Source: Hymenobacter mellowenesis (lineage in GTDB: Bacteria > Bacteroidota > Bacteroidia > Cytophagales > Hymenobacteraceae). From it: a DNA stretch of 64,000 nucleotides. The stretch lies in NCBI RefSeq assembly GCF_030581005.1, contig NZ_JAUQSX010000019.1, forward strand, positions 42,606 to 106,605. The letters run 5' to 3'. The notes under the pieces were generated by a model. That model ran no database searches and was not told where the DNA came from. It saw only the letters and a list, made by a program, of their open reading frames with translations. Shown here piece by piece: positions 16,994 to 25,393 of the stretch. How positions within the stretch are numbered: the stretch's first letter is position 1; each line of letters starts with the position of its first letter. A program made the translations under genes and the position numbers.

Positions 16994-18781
16994 CTAGTTT
17001 TTTACCAGGCGGGCGCGCACGCTGCCGGTGGCCGTACGCGCCTCCAGCAGGTAGATGCCCACGGTGAGCGCGGAAACGGGTACGGTGAGTTCCTGGCGGC
17101 CGGCGGGCAGTTGGCCCGTCCACACCAGGCGGCCGCTCAGGTCGGTGAGCAGCAGCTGGGCGCTGCCCTTCAGGTTTTCGATGGTGACGTGGACAGCATC
17201 AGAAGCAGGCACGGGGCTGGCCGCAATGTTCAACCCATCGGGACCGAGTTGGCCCACGCGCGTGGCCAGCGGCCCGCTGGTACCAAACACTTTGAAAGCC
17301 ATGGCTTGGTTGACGGTGGTGGCCCCCGTGCCAGTGCCGGTGTCGGTCAGGGCCGCCCAGGTGGTGGTGGTGCCGGCAACGGTGCCCTGCAGGGCGTTGG
17401 CTCCGGCTTGGGTGCGGGCGCCCACGGTCGTCACGGGCACGAAAAAGTGCGTTCCGGTGCCGGTGCTCGTGGCCGACCAGCTCACCCAGTAGGTGCCGGG
17501 CTGCAGCACCAGGCCGGGCGAGACGGTGGCCTGCACCTCCCACACCTTGCGCGTGGTGCCCGGGGCCGTGGGTGTGGGGTAGAGGCTGTTGAAGATGCGG
17601 TAGGTCAGCGCGTCGGTCGAACTGCCCAGCCGGTTGGTGGTTGCGTCGCCAAATACAACCGTGGCCCCCGCGGTGCCCGGCTGGCCCCGCCACACCCGAA
17701 TGGTGAGCGCCGAAAAGGGCGAAGGGGTGGCGGCGGCGCCGGTCTGGTAGCCAAAAAAGCTGAAGCTGCTCACCGTCCAGGCTTGCCCGGCCGGCACCGT
17801 GAAGTCGTCGGCTAGTTCCAGGCTGCTGGTGGGGCTGGCCGCGTAGCCGGCGTTGGTGTTGGCCACGGCGGTGTTGCCGTTGTCGTTCTGCGCCTCGCTC
17901 CACTGCGTGCCGGTGGGGGCGGCCACCCCGCTCTTGCTCGTGGCCGTAGTGGCGAAGGAGCTGCTCGTCAGGCTGGTCGCGCCGTTATTGAAGAGCGGCG
18001 TACTCGTGCCCACGGTGGCGCTGGTGCCAAACACCCGGAAAGCCATGGCCTGGTTGACGGTGGTGGCCCCCGTGCCGGTGCCGGTATCCGTCAGGGCCGC
18101 CCAGGTGGTGGTACCGGACGTAGTGGTGGCCTGCAGGCCGTTGGCACCGGCTTGGGTGCGGGCGCCCACCGTGGTCACGGGCACGAAAAAGTGCGTTGCT
18201 CCCCCCGTGTTCGCCGACGACCAGCTCACCCAATAGGTGCCGGGCTGCAGCACGAGGCCGGGCGAAACGGTGGCCTGCACTTCCCACACCTTGCGCGTGG
18301 TGCCCGGGGCCGTGGGCGTGGGGTAGAGGCTGTTGAAGATGCGGTAGGTCAGCGCGTCGGTCGAGCTGCCCAGCCGGTTGGTGGTCAGGTTGCCGAAGAT
18401 GACCGTGGCCCCGGCCGTGCCCGGCTGGCCATTCCAGACTTGAATATACAGTTCTGAAAAAGGCGAGGGAGTGGCGGCGGCGGCGGTCTGGTAGCCAAAA
18501 AAGCTGAAGCTGCTCACCGTCCAGGCCTGCCCGGCCGGCACCGTAAAATCGTCGGCCAGCTGGTAGCCCAGGCTTTGGTTGGCGGTGAAGCCCGAATTGG
18601 TGTTGGCCACGGCGGTATTGCCGTTGTCGTTCTGCACCTCGCTCCACTGCGTGCCGGTGGGGGCGGCCACCCCGCTCTTGCTCGTGGTCCCGGTCGCAAT
18701 CGAGCCATTGGTGAATAGCTGCGCCCGGCCGCCTAAGGTGGTGGCAATAAACAGAATTGAAATAAGGAAGAAGTTTTTCAT
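16994..18781 (-). CDS. Secreted T9SS protein with a 248-residue tandem duplication
   Basis: A protein of 595 residues with signal peptide MKNFFLISILFIATTLGGRAQ. Two copies of a module of about 248 residues follow, each with SGVAAPTGTQWSE, ADDFTVPAGQAWTVSSFSFFGYQT, SSTDALTYRIFNSLYPTP and FFVPVTTVGARTQAGAN; the offset is 744 bp at the DNA level. The end (LNIAASPVPASDAVHVTIEN to SVRARLVKN) is a type A T9SS sorting domain. Each module looks like a beta-sandwich of a surface or adhesive protein. No catalytic motif is seen and the function is unknown. A longer frame to 18940 is open but lacks the signal peptide. Confidence 0.85.
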   Translation of the reverse strand: MKNFFLISILFIATTLGGRAQLFTNGSIATGTTSKSGVAAPTGTQWSEVQNDNGNTAVANTNSGFTANQSLGYQLADDFTVPAGQAWTVSSFSFFGYQTAAAATPSPFSELYIQVWNGQPGTAGATVIFGNLTTNRLGSSTDALTYRIFNSLYPTPTAPGTTRKVWEVQATVSPGLVLQPGTYWVSWSSANTGGATHFFVPVTTVGARTQAGANGLQATTTSGTTTWAALTDTGTGTGATTVNQAMAFRVFGTSATVGTSTPLFNNGATSLTSSSFATTATSKSGVAAPTGTQWSEAQNDNGNTAVANTNAGYAASPTSSLELADDFTVPAGQAWTVSSFSFFGYQTGAAATPSPFSALTIRVWRGQPGTAGATVVFGDATTNRLGSSTDALTYRIFNSLYPTPTAPGTTRKVWEVQATVSPGLVLQPGTYWVSWSATSTGTGTHFFVPVTTVGARTQAGANALQGTVAGTTTTWAALTDTGTGTGATTVNQAMAFKVFGTSGPLATRVGQLGPDGLNIAASPVPASDAVHVTIENLKGSAQLLLTDLSGRLVWTGQLPAGRQELTVPVSALTVGIYLLEARTATGSVRARLVKN

Positions 18782-18953
18782 GGGAAAGCAGGAAAAATGG
18801 AAATCAGAAGTAAGTAGGATTGTGCGTAGTAAATATATATTTAATATAGTAAAAACAAAATTAATAGGCCAAAAAAATAGTGCTGCGAATGAACTGAATA
18901 GCAGTTCGTCCGCAGCACTAGCCGCCTGCACTCGTGCCAAGCCGGATGGCTCG

Positions 18954-19643
18954 TTATCGCACTTCTTTCTTAAATTCCTCCGCCCAATGGTCGGCCAGGC
19001 GCGTGGGTTCCGGCAGCTTGTAGCCTTTGAGGCACGCCAGCGTGAGGCGCGTGGCGGTGGCCTGGTCGCAGCGGTGGCCGGGGCTCACGAACAGCGGCAG
19101 CACCTTGTCTTTACTGCGGATGACTTCGCCAATCAGCTCGCCGGATTTCGCATCAAGCAGCTCCGTGATGCTGCCGCGCGCGATGCCGGGCTCCTGAAAT
19201 ATGCCGGTCAATTTCTGCTTAGCCACGCCGAAGGTGGGCATGTCGAGTAGCACGCCGAGGTGCGCGGCAATGCCCATGCGGCGCGGGTGCGCGATGCCGT
19301 GACCGTCGACCATGATGACGTCGGGCTTATGCTGGAGCTTGGCAAAGGCGTGAATGACATTCGGGGCCTCGCGGAAGGAGAGGAAGCCGGGCACGTAGGG
19401 CATATCCACGGGGCCGTAATTGTAGACCTTTTCGACCAGCTCCAGCGACGGGAATTTCAGCACCACAAACACCGACAGGATGGTGTCGGGGGTGGGAAAC
19501 GACGAGTCGCAGCCGGCAATGAGGCGTGGCTCCTGCGGCAGTGGCTCGTGACGCACGCGCTGGCGCATCTCGTGCTGCTGCTGGGTGAGGCTGCGCACGA
19601 GGGCGGGGTCGGGTGGGGGACCGGGCGGGCGGTAGTAAGCCAT
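18954..19643 (-). CDS. nfi: Endonuclease V (deoxyinosine 3' endonuclease)
   Basis: Repairs deaminated adenine by cutting the second bond 3' of deoxyinosine; many homologues also act on inosine in RNA. It has 229 residues. Motifs are GCDSSF (first catalytic Asp), YVPGFLSFREAP (with the wedge PYxP-type segment) and the hallmark DGHGIAHPRRMGIAAHLGV, followed by GVAKQKLTG and VSPGHRC. It begins at MAYYRPPGPPP and ends just before a 170-bp gap with no gene. Confidence 0.95.
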   Translation of the reverse strand: MAYYRPPGPPPDPALVRSLTQQQHEMRQRVRHEPLPQEPRLIAGCDSSFPTPDTILSVFVVLKFPSLELVEKVYNYGPVDMPYVPGFLSFREAPNVIHAFAKLQHKPDVIMVDGHGIAHPRRMGIAAHLGVLLDMPTFGVAKQKLTGIFQEPGIARGSITELLDAKSGELIGEVIRSKDKVLPLFVSPGHRCDQATATRLTLACLKGYKLPEPTRLADHWAEEFKKEVR

Positions 19644-19776
19644 CTGCTTTTAGTTATGAGGTAAAAGTTAGGAGTTGCGAGTTTTGGGGACCCCGGTTTT
19701 CTGATGCCCCAAAGCCCATCCGTAGCATCTTCCGGCGGCGCGGGGCGTATGAGGGCCATACGTTTCTTCGTTGGCC

Positions 19777-20355
19777 ATGTCTGAATCCACTGCTGAACAA
19801 CCTGCTTCCACCGGCTCCGGCCCGCTGCTGGAGCGCCGCTATTTTATTGATGTGGCGCGGGCGCGTCAGACGCCGGCCCAGCTGATGGCCGCGGTACAGG
19901 CCAACGTGCCCCACTTCTCGCCCGATGCGCTGGCCGATTTCAAGAAGAAAAATGGCGATGCCGACGACCTGAAAGCGGGCGACGAGTTCAGTATCAAAAT
20001 CCTGGGCCCCTGGAACGGCTGCGTGCGCGTCACCGACGTGAGCGCCACGGCGTTCGAGTTCATCACCCTCGAAGGCCACCCCGAGGCCGGCCGCATCCGC
20101 TTCGAAACCCATTACCTTAATGACCGGCCCGACGTGCTGCGCTTCGAAATCCGCTCCTCGGCCCGCTCGCGCGACGGGCTGGTGGCCTTCGCCTACGACA
20201 CCATCGGGGGCGGCAAGCTGATGCAGGAGGCCACTTGGACGGAATTCTGCCGGCGCGTGGCGGCGGCCAGCGGCGGCCAGGCCCTCGGCGATGTCACCGT
20301 CGAAACCTTCCGGCACGACGAGGCCGGCCACGTGCAGCACACCCGCCATGACTAA
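19777..20355 (+). CDS. DUF1990 family protein, first of a pair
   Basis: A protein of 192 residues. The C-terminal half has the DUF1990 (UPF0548) signature: FITLEGHPEAGRIRFETHYL, then DVLRFEIRSSARS and FAYDTIGGGKLMQ. The biochemical function of the family is unknown. I start at ATG 19777 (MSESTAEQ) rather than the TTG two codons earlier. Its stop overlaps the next gene's ATG by eight bases, so the two related proteins are translated together. Confidence 0.7.
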   Translation: MSESTAEQPASTGSGPLLERRYFIDVARARQTPAQLMAAVQANVPHFSPDALADFKKKNGDADDLKAGDEFSIKILGPWNGCVRVTDVSATAFEFITLEGHPEAGRIRFETHYLNDRPDVLRFEIRSSARSRDGLVAFAYDTIGGGKLMQEATWTEFCRRVAAASGGQALGDVTVETFRHDEAGHVQHTRHD

Positions 20356-21061
20356 CCAAGTTGCCGCCGTGCCCGCCTCGGCCAAACCAGCCGCCTGGGA
20401 GCAGTACCAAGCCCGCATCGATGCCTACGCCGACGCGAAGGTGAACTACGATTTCTCGCGCCAGAACGAGTACACCAGCGCTACCGGCTGGCGCCTCGAC
20501 GACTACGCCACCGACCTGCCCGCCGAAGCCCCCGGCCCGCCCGAAGCGGCCGGCTCCTTCGCCGCCGCGCAGGAGGTGCTGCGCCGCTACGCCTTCCCGC
20601 CGCCCGACCTCATCACCGGCTACTTCGACCCCAAGGTGCCACTCGAAAAGCGCATCATGGTGCTGCGGGCGCATTTTCTGGTGTTCAACTTCTATTTCGG
20701 CGTGCGCGTGAGCGAGGTGACTGATGAACAAGCCCGCGACACGCCCAACGGTCCCGAGCGGGTGTGGGGCTACGGCTACCGCACCCTCGAAGGCCACTTC
20801 GAGCGCGGCCAGATTGACTTCACCATCCATAAAAACCTCACGACCGGGGCGGTGCAGTTTCGCATCCACGCCGTGTCGCAGCCGGGCCAGATTCGCAACC
20901 CATTCTACTGGTTGGGCTTCAAGCTGTTCGGGCGGATGCTGCAGCGCAAGTTCGCTCGCGAGTCGTTGCGGCGCATGCGGGAGCTGGTGGCTTCGCAGCT
21001 GGCTGGCCAGCCGCTGCCGCAAACTTTGAACGCGCCGGCCGGTTCTATCAGCGCTCCGTGA
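20348..21061 (+). CDS. DUF1990 family protein, second of a pair
   Basis: A protein of 237 residues. RVWGYGYRTLEGHFERGQIDF aligns with the TLEGHPEAGRIRF block of the preceding protein, and VQFRIHAVSQPGQIRNPFYW completes the DUF1990 signature, followed by a basic helical tail (GFKLFGRMLQRKFARESLRRMREL). The start ATG at 20348 lies inside the end of the first gene. The stop TGA overlaps the first base of a long palindromic repeat, so that repeat follows the operon directly. Function unknown. Confidence 0.7.
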   Translation: MTNQVAAVPASAKPAAWEQYQARIDAYADAKVNYDFSRQNEYTSATGWRLDDYATDLPAEAPGPPEAAGSFAAAQEVLRRYAFPPPDLITGYFDPKVPLEKRIMVLRAHFLVFNFYFGVRVSEVTDEQARDTPNGPERVWGYGYRTLEGHFERGQIDFTIHKNLTTGAVQFRIHAVSQPGQIRNPFYWLGFKLFGRMLQRKFARESLRRMRELVASQLAGQPLPQTLNAPAGSISAP

Positions 21062-21166
21062 ACGTCATGCTGAGCGCAGTCGAAGCATCTCTACCGTAAT
21101 ACTATTCCTTTCGATTGGTTTAGTACTGCGGTAGAGATGCTTCGACTACGCTCAGCATGACGTTCT
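21060..21166. repeat. Palindromic repeat, GTCATGCnGAGCG family (copy 2)
   Basis: GAACGTCATGCTGAGCGCAG is mirrored by TACGCTCAGCATGACGTTC, with TCGAAGCATCTCTACCG and CGGTAGAGATGCTTCGA inside. The left arm starts within the stop codon of the upstream gene. Confidence 0.88.
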
Positions 21167-21199
21167 GATTTTTCCATTACTATTCCTAAATTACCCCAG

Positions 21200-22252
21200 A
21201 TGCTTCCAACGAAAGCCTACGCCGCCCCGGCCCCCAGCGTCCCGCTCGCGCCCTTCGATTTTGAGCGCCGCGAAGTCGGCCCGCACGACGTATTGATTGA
21301 CATTGCCTTTTGCGGCGTGTGCCACTCCGACCTGCACCAGGTGCGCGACGAGTGGGGCGCCGGCATTTTTCCCATGGTGCCGGGCCACGAAATCGTGGGC
21401 CGCGTGACCAAAGTGGGCGACCACGTGAAGAACTTCAAAGTAGGCGACCTGGCCGGCGTGGGCTGCATGGTCGACTCCTGCCGCACTTGCCCCAGCTGCC
21501 AGGAAGGCCTGGAGCAGTACTGCGAAACCACCGGCATGGTGGGCACCTATGGCGGCACCGAAAAAGAAACCGGCCGCCCCACTTATGGCGGCTATTCCAG
21601 CCAGATTGTGGTGGATGAGAAATATACCCTCAAAGTATCGGAGAAGCTGGATTTGGCCCGCGTGGCGCCGCTGCTCTGCGCCGGCATCACCACCTACTCG
21701 CCCCTGCGCCAGTGGAACGTGGGCCCCGGCCACAAAGTAGGCGTAATGGGCCTCGGCGGCCTGGGCCACATGGCCGTGAAGCTGGCCGCCGCCATGGGCG
21801 CCGAAGTGACGGTGCTCAGCACTTCACCCAACAAAGAAGCCGATGCCAAGGCGCTGGGCGCCCACAAATTCGTGGTAACGAAAGACGAGGCCCAGTTGAA
21901 AGCGGCCCGAAACTCCTTTGACTTCATCATCAACACCGTGTCGGCCCCGCTCGACCTGGCCGCTTATCTGAACCTGTTGCGCCGCGACGGCACCATGATT
22001 CTGCTGGGTGTGCCGCCCGAGGCCCCGCAGGTGCACGCCTTCAACCTCATTGCTAAGCGCCGCCGCATTGCCGGCTCGCTCATCGGCGGCATTGCCGAGA
22101 CGCAGGAAATGCTGGACTTCTGCGCCGAGCACAACATCATGTCCGACATCGAGCTGATTGACATCAAGGACATTAACGAGTCGTACGAGCGCATGCTGAA
22201 AGGCGATGTGAAGTACCGTTTCGTGATTGATTTGGCTACGCTGAGTAACTAA
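21200..22252 (+). CDS. Zinc-dependent NAD(P) alcohol dehydrogenase (YahK/cinnamyl-alcohol type)
   Basis: A medium-chain dehydrogenase/reductase of 350 residues that reduces aldehydes or oxidises alcohols with NAD(P)H. Catalytic-zinc residues are in FCGVCHSDLHQ and PGHEIVG, and the structural-zinc cysteines are in SCRTCPSCQEGLEQYC. The Rossmann motif is GLGGLGHMAVKLA. Segments such as GTYGGTEKETGRPTYGGYSSQ place it near YahK and plant cinnamyl alcohol dehydrogenases. It is bounded by a palindromic repeat upstream and a bidirectional terminator downstream, so it is probably expressed alone. Confidence 0.93.
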   Translation: MLPTKAYAAPAPSVPLAPFDFERREVGPHDVLIDIAFCGVCHSDLHQVRDEWGAGIFPMVPGHEIVGRVTKVGDHVKNFKVGDLAGVGCMVDSCRTCPSCQEGLEQYCETTGMVGTYGGTEKETGRPTYGGYSSQIVVDEKYTLKVSEKLDLARVAPLLCAGITTYSPLRQWNVGPGHKVGVMGLGGLGHMAVKLAAAMGAEVTVLSTSPNKEADAKALGAHKFVVTKDEAQLKAARNSFDFIINTVSAPLDLAAYLNLLRRDGTMILLGVPPEAPQVHAFNLIAKRRRIAGSLIGGIAETQEMLDFCAEHNIMSDIELIDIKDINESYERMLKGDVKYRFVIDLATLSN

Positions 22253-22271
22253 TTCCGCCACTCGGCTGCTT

Positions 22272-22310
22272 AAAAAAAGGCCTCCTGCTATGTGCAGGAG
22301 GCCTTTTTTA
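22272..22310. terminator. Strong bidirectional terminator
   Basis: AAAAAAAGGCCTCCTGC and GCAGGAGGCCTTTTTTA form a perfect stem over a five-base loop between two convergent genes. Its right end includes the stop codon of the minus-strand lipoprotein gene. Confidence 0.9.
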
Positions 22311-22814
22311 TTTGGTGAGTTGGGGCGGTTGGATGAGAGCGTCGCGCCGCTGGCCGTTGACGAGGGCTTCGTTGCGGCTGACGTGCGACACGGAGCAGCG
22401 CCCGCTGCCGGCCGTTTGTTCCAGCACGATGTTGGTGATGTCGTAGCTGCGGTTGGCGGCGGGCACTACCAGCCGGAAGCTGTGCGCGTTCACGTTCTGG
22501 CGCACGAAGGCGGGCAGCGCGAACTGAGCGGGCTGGTCCTTCATGTAGTAAACCAGGAAAAGCGCCGTGGCCGATTTTAGCGTGGCGGGCGTGGGTTGGC
22601 GCAGCGTATCGAGTAGCGACTGCAGCGCCTCGTCGCCGTAGCGAACCAAGTATGCGGAGCGAGTTTCGGCCCGTCGAAACCCCAGGCCGCTGCTGCTGAG
22701 CGTGTCGGGGCTGAAGGCCAGCATGAATTGCGGGGGCGGCGGTTCGCCTTTGGGGCAGGAGCAGCCAGCTAAGACGAGCATTGCCGCGGCCAGGCCGGTA
22801 GATGAAATACGCAT
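22308..22814 (-). CDS. Hypothetical lipoprotein
   Basis: A protein of 168 residues starting at MRISSTGLAAAMLVLAGC, with lipobox LAGC at about residue 18. The mature part is a single domain of about 150 residues with no recognised motif; ALFLVYYMKDQPAQFALPAFV and HSFRLVVPAANRSYDITNIVLEQ suggest a mixed alpha-beta fold. The stop lies inside the shared terminator. No function is assigned. Confidence 0.75.
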   Translation of the reverse strand: MRISSTGLAAAMLVLAGCSCPKGEPPPPQFMLAFSPDTLSSSGLGFRRAETRSAYLVRYGDEALQSLLDTLRQPTPATLKSATALFLVYYMKDQPAQFALPAFVRQNVNAHSFRLVVPAANRSYDITNIVLEQTAGSGRCSVSHVSRNEALVNGQRRDALIQPPQLTK

Positions 22815-22850
22815 AGTGGAAAGGGAAAACAATGAAAGTAGAAAGCCATG

Positions 22851-23669
22851 CTATGCCAGCACGCGCATGGCCGGCGCCGCGCGCCAGGGCGTGGGCGTCA
22901 GCGTGATATCCTCCCAAAGCTCCTGCTGGCCGGTGTAGTGCAAGTACACCCGCGCCGTGGCGATGATGTCCTTTTCGCAATACGACACGATGCGGGCCAG
23001 GTCCTTTTTCACCCAATACGTGTGGCCCACGTCGGCACCGTCGATGTCGTCTTTGGGTGAGGGGATGCCGAACACGCCGGCCAGCAGGGCCAGGGTGATG
23101 TGGCCTTTGTTGTCGCCGAACTTCCAGAGGTCCATGGTGTCGAGCAGGTGGTGCAGGTCCCAGGGCTTGTGGCCGGCTACGTCGAGCATGGGCGGAATGC
23201 CCTGCCCGCAGATGAGCATGCGGCGGCCCAGGTAGCCGTAGTCGAACTCGCGGCCGTTGTGGGCGCACAGGAAGTAGCCGTCGGGGCGGGCCGTTTCGAG
23301 TTTGGCGTAGCGGCTGGGGCCGTAGGGAGCGTAGCGCTGCAGGAAGCTGGCGAAGCCGCTCAGCACCGCGCACTCATCTTCATCGGCGAAGGACTTGGTA
23401 CGAAATTCCAGTGTTTCATCGGGCAGCAGGCGGAAGTAGCCCACCGAAATACACACCACCTTGCCGAACTCGGCGTAGAGGCCGCCGTTGGCGAAAAGCG
23501 CTTCGTGGCTCTGGCCCTCGGCCAGCTCGCGGGCGTGGCGCTTGTCGCAGAACTTTTGCCAGAGGGACTGGTGCGCGGCCGGCAGTTCGGCGTGCGAGGC
23601 GTGGCCGGGCACGGTTTCGATGTCGATGAAGAAAACGCGGGTGAGGTCGACGTGGCGGAGGATGTTCAT
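22851..23669 (-). CDS. Predicted 3'-5' exonuclease (PolB-like DEDDy family)
   Basis: A protein of 272 residues with the RNase H-like exonuclease fold. FFIDIETVPG supplies the first Asp and Glu, FLCAHNGREFDYGYLGRRML the second Asp, and IVSYCEKDIIATARVYL the final Asp, matching the stand-alone predicted 3'-5' exonuclease related to DNA polymerase B. It probably trims single-stranded DNA or RNA ends. A -7-like TAGCTTTG lies 34 bases upstream on the minus strand. The neighbour on the other side is a divergent AraC-type gene. Confidence 0.85.
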   Translation of the reverse strand: MNILRHVDLTRVFFIDIETVPGHASHAELPAAHQSLWQKFCDKRHARELAEGQSHEALFANGGLYAEFGKVVCISVGYFRLLPDETLEFRTKSFADEDECAVLSGFASFLQRYAPYGPSRYAKLETARPDGYFLCAHNGREFDYGYLGRRMLICGQGIPPMLDVAGHKPWDLHHLLDTMDLWKFGDNKGHITLALLAGVFGIPSPKDDIDGADVGHTYWVKKDLARIVSYCEKDIIATARVYLHYTGQQELWEDITLTPTPWRAAPAMRVLA

Positions 23670-23703
23670 GGCAGGCGCGCGGACAGCGAAAAAACGTCTA
23701 CCC

Positions 23704-23711
23704 CAAAGCTA
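23704..23711 (-). promoter_or_regulatory. Predicted -7 element of the exonuclease gene (TAGCTTTG)
   Basis: Exact TAnnTTTG match on the minus strand, 34 bases before the ATG at 23669. No clear -33 TTG. Confidence 0.4.
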
Positions 23712-23761
23712 AACTAAAAACGGTGGCCTCACCGCGCGGCCCGCGCCGTATTTTCGCTGCC

Positions 23762-25078
23762 ATGTTGTTCTACTACGGCCCCCATAGCGCATTGCTGCTG
23801 CCCTTTGTGGTGCCGGGCGCGGTGGCCACGCTGTGGCTGCTGGTCCGGGCTTGGCGGCGCGGTGCCCCCGCCGATGCCCTGCTTGCCCTGCTCATCCTGG
23901 TGCCCACCCTGAGCGTGAGCCAATGGATGCTGGGCTACGCCGGCTGGTTCGACAGCCACGACGGGCACTCCACCGTCATGTTCTACGTGCCCTGGCGGGC
24001 CAGCATGGTGCTGGGCGGGGCCTATTACCTGTATTTCCAAAGCCTGACCAATCAGGATTTTCGCTGGCGCCCGGCCCTGAAGCACCTGCTGCCGGGCCTG
24101 CTGGAATGGGCCGCCTTCGCCGCCGTGGCGGTGTATGACCTGGTGTGGTGGCGCGGCGTGCTCGGCCGGCCGCTGCCCGATTTTTTCGGCACCAAGGGCC
24201 GGGCCGCCACGCTGTTTGATGAAACAGCCTTGCCCGCCGCGCTGCTGGGCTCGGTGCTGTTGCTGGTGTATGGCCTGCGCGTGCTGGCCGACTACCGCCG
24301 CTACGCCCGCTACCTCGACGACAACTTTTCGGACCCCGAGCGCCTGCGCTTTGCCGGGCTGCGCCAACTGCTGGGGCTGCAGGCCTTGGTGCTGCTGCTG
24401 AGTTTGTTGTTCACGACGCTAAATCAGATTTACGATTTCAGCTACGACGATGCCTGGTATTTTTTCGCCCTGCGCGGGGTGCTGATTTATGGGCTGATTG
24501 TGGTGGGCCTGCAGGCCAACTACGCGGCGGCCACCAGCCCGCTACGCTTCGGCGCCGCGCCGCGGACGCAAATGCCAACGGAAGCGGGGCTGCCCGCCCC
24601 GCCCGTTTCGCCGCCCGCCGCTGCGGCTGTTGCTTCCATCGAACCGGTTACTCCGGCTGCTCCGGATGAAGCGCCTGTTTCCGCTATTGCATCGGCAACC
24701 GAGGAAGCCCCGCCGCCCGTGCCGGAGCTGGCCCCGGAGCTGCTGCCGTGGCGTGAGAAGCTGCTGCGCCTGATGGCCGACGAACAGCCCTGGCTGGAGC
24801 CTGAACTAACGCTGACGGAGCTGGCCCACCGCCTGCGCACCCACCCGGCGCTGCTGTCCCGGGTCATCAACGCGGGCTGCGGGCAGAACTTCAACGACTT
24901 CGTGAACACCTACCGGGTGCAGGAAGCGCAGCGCAAGCTGGCCGACCCACGCTTCGGCCATTACTCGCTGGTGGGCGTGGCGCTGGAAAGCGGATTCAAC
25001 TCAAAATCAACATTTAACCGGGTATTTAAGAAGCTGCTGGGTCAGGCGCCCAGTGAGGTGATGCGGCCCAAATCATAA
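23762..25078 (+). CDS. AraC-family regulator with N-terminal membrane domain
   Basis: A protein of 438 residues. About seven hydrophobic helices occupy residues 1-255, a Pro/Ala-rich linker runs from about 260 to 330, and a C-terminal AraC DNA-binding domain follows with both helix-turn-helix units (LTELAHRLRTHPALLSRVINAG and LVGVALESGFNSKSTFNRVFKKLLGQAPSEV). It probably senses a membrane or periplasmic signal and acts as a membrane-tethered transcription factor. The start is ATG 23762 (MLFYYGPHSALLL). The target could be the TonB receptor gene 315 bp downstream, but that is only an inference from position. Confidence 0.88.
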   Translation: MLFYYGPHSALLLPFVVPGAVATLWLLVRAWRRGAPADALLALLILVPTLSVSQWMLGYAGWFDSHDGHSTVMFYVPWRASMVLGGAYYLYFQSLTNQDFRWRPALKHLLPGLLEWAAFAAVAVYDLVWWRGVLGRPLPDFFGTKGRAATLFDETALPAALLGSVLLLVYGLRVLADYRRYARYLDDNFSDPERLRFAGLRQLLGLQALVLLLSLLFTTLNQIYDFSYDDAWYFFALRGVLIYGLIVVGLQANYAAATSPLRFGAAPRTQMPTEAGLPAPPVSPPAAAAVASIEPVTPAAPDEAPVSAIASATEEAPPPVPELAPELLPWREKLLRLMADEQPWLEPELTLTELAHRLRTHPALLSRVINAGCGQNFNDFVNTYRVQEAQRKLADPRFGHYSLVGVALESGFNSKSTFNRVFKKLLGQAPSEVMRPKS

Positions 25079-25393
25079 GTTGAGACGGGCCAGGTTATGG
25101 CTTGGAGCGCCGGGCGTGGGACCAGGGAGGACCTTTGACACAGTCTTTCCCCCAACTCCCCGACCGTGATGAAAAACTACCCGACAACGCCCCCCGCCGG
25201 CCCGGCAGCAGCCACCGCTCCCTGGCTGCCCACGCCCTTTATTCACGGGTGGCCCACCAATATTCGGGTGGCTTGTAACGTTTGGCTTCCGGCGGCGGTA
25301 CCCGCTGTGCCCCCAGCCAAAATACTTGGCTCCGCAAGCAACTACCGCCGCCGGGTCCGCATCTGTTCTCCCATACTCACCTTTTTTCTGCAA
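25079..25393 (+). other. Gene-free gap upstream of the TonB receptor
   Basis: The 315 bp hold no convincing gene. GACCTTTG at 25130-25137 is one base away from the TAnnTTTG promoter element, with TTGG at 25102, and would leave a leader of about 255 bases. The reading frame of the receptor is open through much of this gap, but no signal peptide would result from the earlier starts. Confidence 0.35.

Noticed and set aside
16976..17815. Open frame of 279 codons antisense to the duplicated T9SS protein
   Set aside because: Repeats in it only reflect the duplication on the sense strand.
22288..23373. Open frame of 361 codons on the minus strand overlapping the exonuclease and lipoprotein genes
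   Set aside because: It is in a different frame from both real genes, has an Arg/Pro/His-rich composition and crosses the strong terminator.
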